The notes beneath the pieces were generated by a model. It was not told the origin of the DNA. It did no database searches and worked only from the letters and a program-made list of their open reading frames with translations. The translations under genes were made by a program, and so were the position numbers. DNA of 42,116 nt from Streptomyces sp. NBC_00654. Lineage in GTDB: Bacteria > Actinomycetota > Actinomycetes > Streptomycetales > Streptomycetaceae. Positions within the stretch are counted from its first letter, which is position 1; every line of letters begins with the position of its first letter. Positions 40,068 through 42,116 of the stretch are shown in pieces. The DNA lies in assembly GCF_026341775.1 (NCBI RefSeq), contig NZ_JAPEOB010000010.1:1-42116 (forward strand), in the 5' to 3' direction.

Positions 40068-42116
40068 AGGACTTCTCCTGGGCGGTAGGTCTCCTGGAGC
40101 AGGCCTTTTACGGCGAGCAGGCCAAGGACGGGGTCGTAGTCTCCGTCGATGACGCGTGTTTTGAGGTTCTTCTCGTACCGGGTGAGTCCGCCCGCCCAGT
40201 GCGGCATGGGGATCAGGTACTCGTCTGCGAGGAGTCGGCTGGTCTTCGGGTTTCCGGTGGTCTTGTCGAGGGCGGCGGCGTAGGCGTCGCGGTCGGTGCT
40301 GAGGATCGCTTCGGTGCCGTCGAATTGGGCATCGAAGTTCTCGGCGAGGGCGGAGCGGTCGTCGAAGGGCTGCCCGAACGTCAGGAACGCGTCTTCGAAG
40401 TCTCGCTGGTGGTTTTTGACGTTGATCCGCCATTGCCGGCCCCAGTCGCTGGAATACACCTGGTCGAGCCAGGTGGTGGTCAGCCTTTCGTCGACGATCT
40501 CTCCGTCGTGCCGGGTGAGGATGTCCCAGGCCAGGCGTGTGGGCGCTTCGTCATAGACTCCGTCGGCCCACAGAGCGCCGCCTCCGCCACGCCGGGGACC
40601 GTAGGTGGGTTGGTGGATGACGACGGGTGCGGGTGGCAGTGTGCCGATGCGGTTGGTGCGGCCGAAGCGCTGCAGCAGGGCCTCGAGGTCTGCGGCGGAG
40701 GTGTGGCACAGGTCCAGGTCGATGTTCAGGGAGACCTCGAGTGCCTGGGTTCCGACCAGGAGGCCGGGGCGTCTGGGGCTGCCGGCTTCGAAGCGTTTCA
40801 GGATGCCGGTTTCGATGGCGGTGCGGTCCATCCGTCTGTAGCGGGAATGCAGCAGGTAGGCGGAGTCCTTGCCGTGCAGTTGTGTGCACAGGGGTGCCAG
40901 TTCCTTGTAGAGGAGGATGGCGTCCTTGACGTTGTTGGCGACGACCAGCACGGAGCGGCCGTCGGTGAGCTGGTCGCGGATTTCGGTGATGGAGGTTTCG
41001 TCGGTGAGGTGGCTGAGGCGGGTGTGTATGCGGTGGCGGGCGGGGGTTGCGACGCTGGTGGGGGCTTCGACCAAGCTGGCCGGCTGCTGGAGGGTTTCGG
41101 TGACGAGTTCTGCGAGGGCGGTGGGCAGGGTGGCGGAGAGGACAGCGACGCGGCCTCCGGTGCGTGTCCACAGGCGCATCATGGCGAGGATCATGCCGAG
41201 GCGGCGGGTGTCGAAGGCGTGCAGTTCGTCCAGGATGAACACGGAGTTGGTGCTGTCCATCAGGATGCTGGAGTGGACGGGGCCGGCCAGTGCTCCGCGC
41301 ATGAGTTGGTAGGGGGTGCCGACGCGCACGAGTTCGAGGAAGTTCTTCGTCGCTTCGGCTCGTGAGTGGGCTTTGGCTGCTGTGTCGGTGCGGTCCTCGT
41401 CCTCGCCGCAGCCGTCGGCGAGGGAGCGGGCGAGATGGTAGGAGGCGGCCTTGGAGTGGGCGACTCCGATGCCGTCCGGTGTGTCGAGTTCTTTGCGCAG
41501 ACGGTCGGACATCGCGTTGATGCTGGCCAGGTAGGGGAGGACATAGAAGATCCGGGGGGTGCCGCCGGTGTGTGCGGTGAGGTCGTCGATCTGGGTTCTG
41601 GCCCAGAGCAGGGAGCCCTCGGTCTTGCCGCTGGCGGTCCATGACCTGAGCAAAAGGTGGCCGTGAGTGTCCCCGGCCATGTCCTGCTGAGGGCGGACGG
41701 TATGGCCTTTCGCGGCCAGCCGTTCGGTGAGGCGGGCACGGTAGTCCGCGGTCAGTGGGTGGCGTTGGTGGAGCGAGGCGTGGGCGGAGGAGAGGTGATC
41801 GGCCATGGTCACCGCTCCGAGGAGAAGGACGGCCAACAGGCCGTCGCTGTCTTCTTCTCCGAAGCCCAGGGGCTGTGACCAGCGGTGCAGGAGGTCTTCG
41901 AAGAGCTCGTGCGCTTTCGTCGTGAGCTCGCGGAGGTCTGCGGCAGGGACTTCTCTGTCGACGGGCAGGGCGCTGGCGCGTGCGGTGTGGTGCACCCAGT
42001 TCATCAGGTGGGTGAGTTGCTGCTCGTCGGCGGGGAGGAACCTGGCAGCGAATTCCTCGGCACTGTCGGTGCCGTACTGGGTGAAGACGGGGAGCTTACG
42101 CGCGTCGGCGCCTCCG
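40064..42116 (-). CDS. cas3: CRISPR-associated helicase/nuclease Cas3 (5' end outside window)
   Basis: Cas3 degrades DNA recognised by Cascade. At least 683 residues are in the window and the frame is open to the edge. The first part contains the end of the HD nuclease region, with LLLGAVTMADHLSSAH like the conserved ADW-x-x-S segment. Helicase motifs follow: SGKT Walker A in SWTASGKTEG, SVFILDELHAFD (motif II), VLSATLP (motif III), VGTQALEVSLNID (motif V) and QRFGRTNRIG (motif VI). The N-terminal catalytic HD residues lie beyond the edge. The stop overlaps the cas4 GTG (GTGA). Cascade genes are expected further upstream, outside the window. Confidence 0.94.
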   Translation of the reverse strand, partial: GGADARKLPVFTQYGTDSAEEFAARFLPADEQQLTHLMNWVHHTARASALPVDREVPAADLRELTTKAHELFEDLLHRWSQPLGFGEEDSDGLLAVLLLGAVTMADHLSSAHASLHQRHPLTADYRARLTERLAAKGHTVRPQQDMAGDTHGHLLLRSWTASGKTEGSLLWARTQIDDLTAHTGGTPRIFYVLPYLASINAMSDRLRKELDTPDGIGVAHSKAASYHLARSLADGCGEDEDRTDTAAKAHSRAEATKNFLELVRVGTPYQLMRGALAGPVHSSILMDSTNSVFILDELHAFDTRRLGMILAMMRLWTRTGGRVAVLSATLPTALAELVTETLQQPASLVEAPTSVATPARHRIHTRLSHLTDETSITEIRDQLTDGRSVLVVANNVKDAILLYKELAPLCTQLHGKDSAYLLHSRYRRMDRTAIETGILKRFEAGSPRRPGLLVGTQALEVSLNIDLDLCHTSAADLEALLQRFGRTNRIGTLPPAPVVIHQPTYGPRRGGGGALWADGVYDEAPTRLAWDILTRHDGEIVDERLTTTWLDQVYSSDWGRQWRINVKNHQRDFEDAFLTFGQPFDDRSALAENFDAQFDGTEAILSTDRDAYAAALDKTTGNPKTSRLLADEYLIPMPHWAGGLTRYEKNLKTRVIDGDYDPVLGLLAVKGLLQETYRPGEVL

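Overview
The window looks like a Streptomyces (or close relative) subtelomeric or linear-plasmid region. The DNA is very GC-rich. It carries families typical of Streptomyces chromosome ends (DUF6207, DUF6233, ALF-repeat secreted protein, a telomere-adjacent helicase with helicase-associated domains), and its palindrome-packed 'centre' resembles an actinomycete telomere. No rRNA or tRNA genes were recognised.

Layout. Positions 1-25093 form one giant inverted repeat: the left arm (1-12541) and right arm (12553-25093) are almost base-for-base reverse complements around a short asymmetric core at 12542-12552. From each arm's inner end outward the order is: telomere-like palindromes; a TtrA-like helicase; a small conserved protein; a three-gene overlapping operon with a sigma-factor-like regulator; a DUF6207 protein; a broken LigD-type ATP-dependent DNA ligase; a cargo island lying inside that ligase (pentapeptide-repeat membrane protein plus ALF-repeat secreted protein); a Ku gene; a DUF6233 protein; and a 116-residue hypothetical gene. 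The right copy of this last gene is split in frame by a 2.5-kb group II intron. The whole looks like two terminal inverted repeats of a linear replicon joined head to head, either a real telomere fusion or an assembly join. The arms differ only at a few clustered places: the terminal ~430 bases, one G-run, and a ~175-base patch at the start of ku.

Beyond the palindrome (27.9-34.5 kb) lies plasmid-like DNA: a MobF/TrwC-type relaxase, 21-bp tandem repeats, a parAB partition module with two identical 18-bp palindromes (likely parS), an intact IS4-family element with a 10-bp target duplication, and an IS30 remnant. The ParA is strikingly rearranged: the Walker A segment follows the second strand/DPQAS segment instead of preceding it.

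From 35.1 kb to the right edge is a type I (probably I-B) CRISPR-Cas locus read on the minus strand: cas3 (cut by the window edge), cas4, cas1, cas2, a leader, then 47 repeats and 46 spacers. One spacer matches the DUF6233 gene of the terminal repeats at 29 of 36 positions, and two spacers are near-duplicates of each other. The subtelomere therefore has a Ku gene whose partner ligase is destroyed, mobile-element cargo, partition and transfer genes, and an adaptive immune locus whose memory includes a relative of a gene in the same window.
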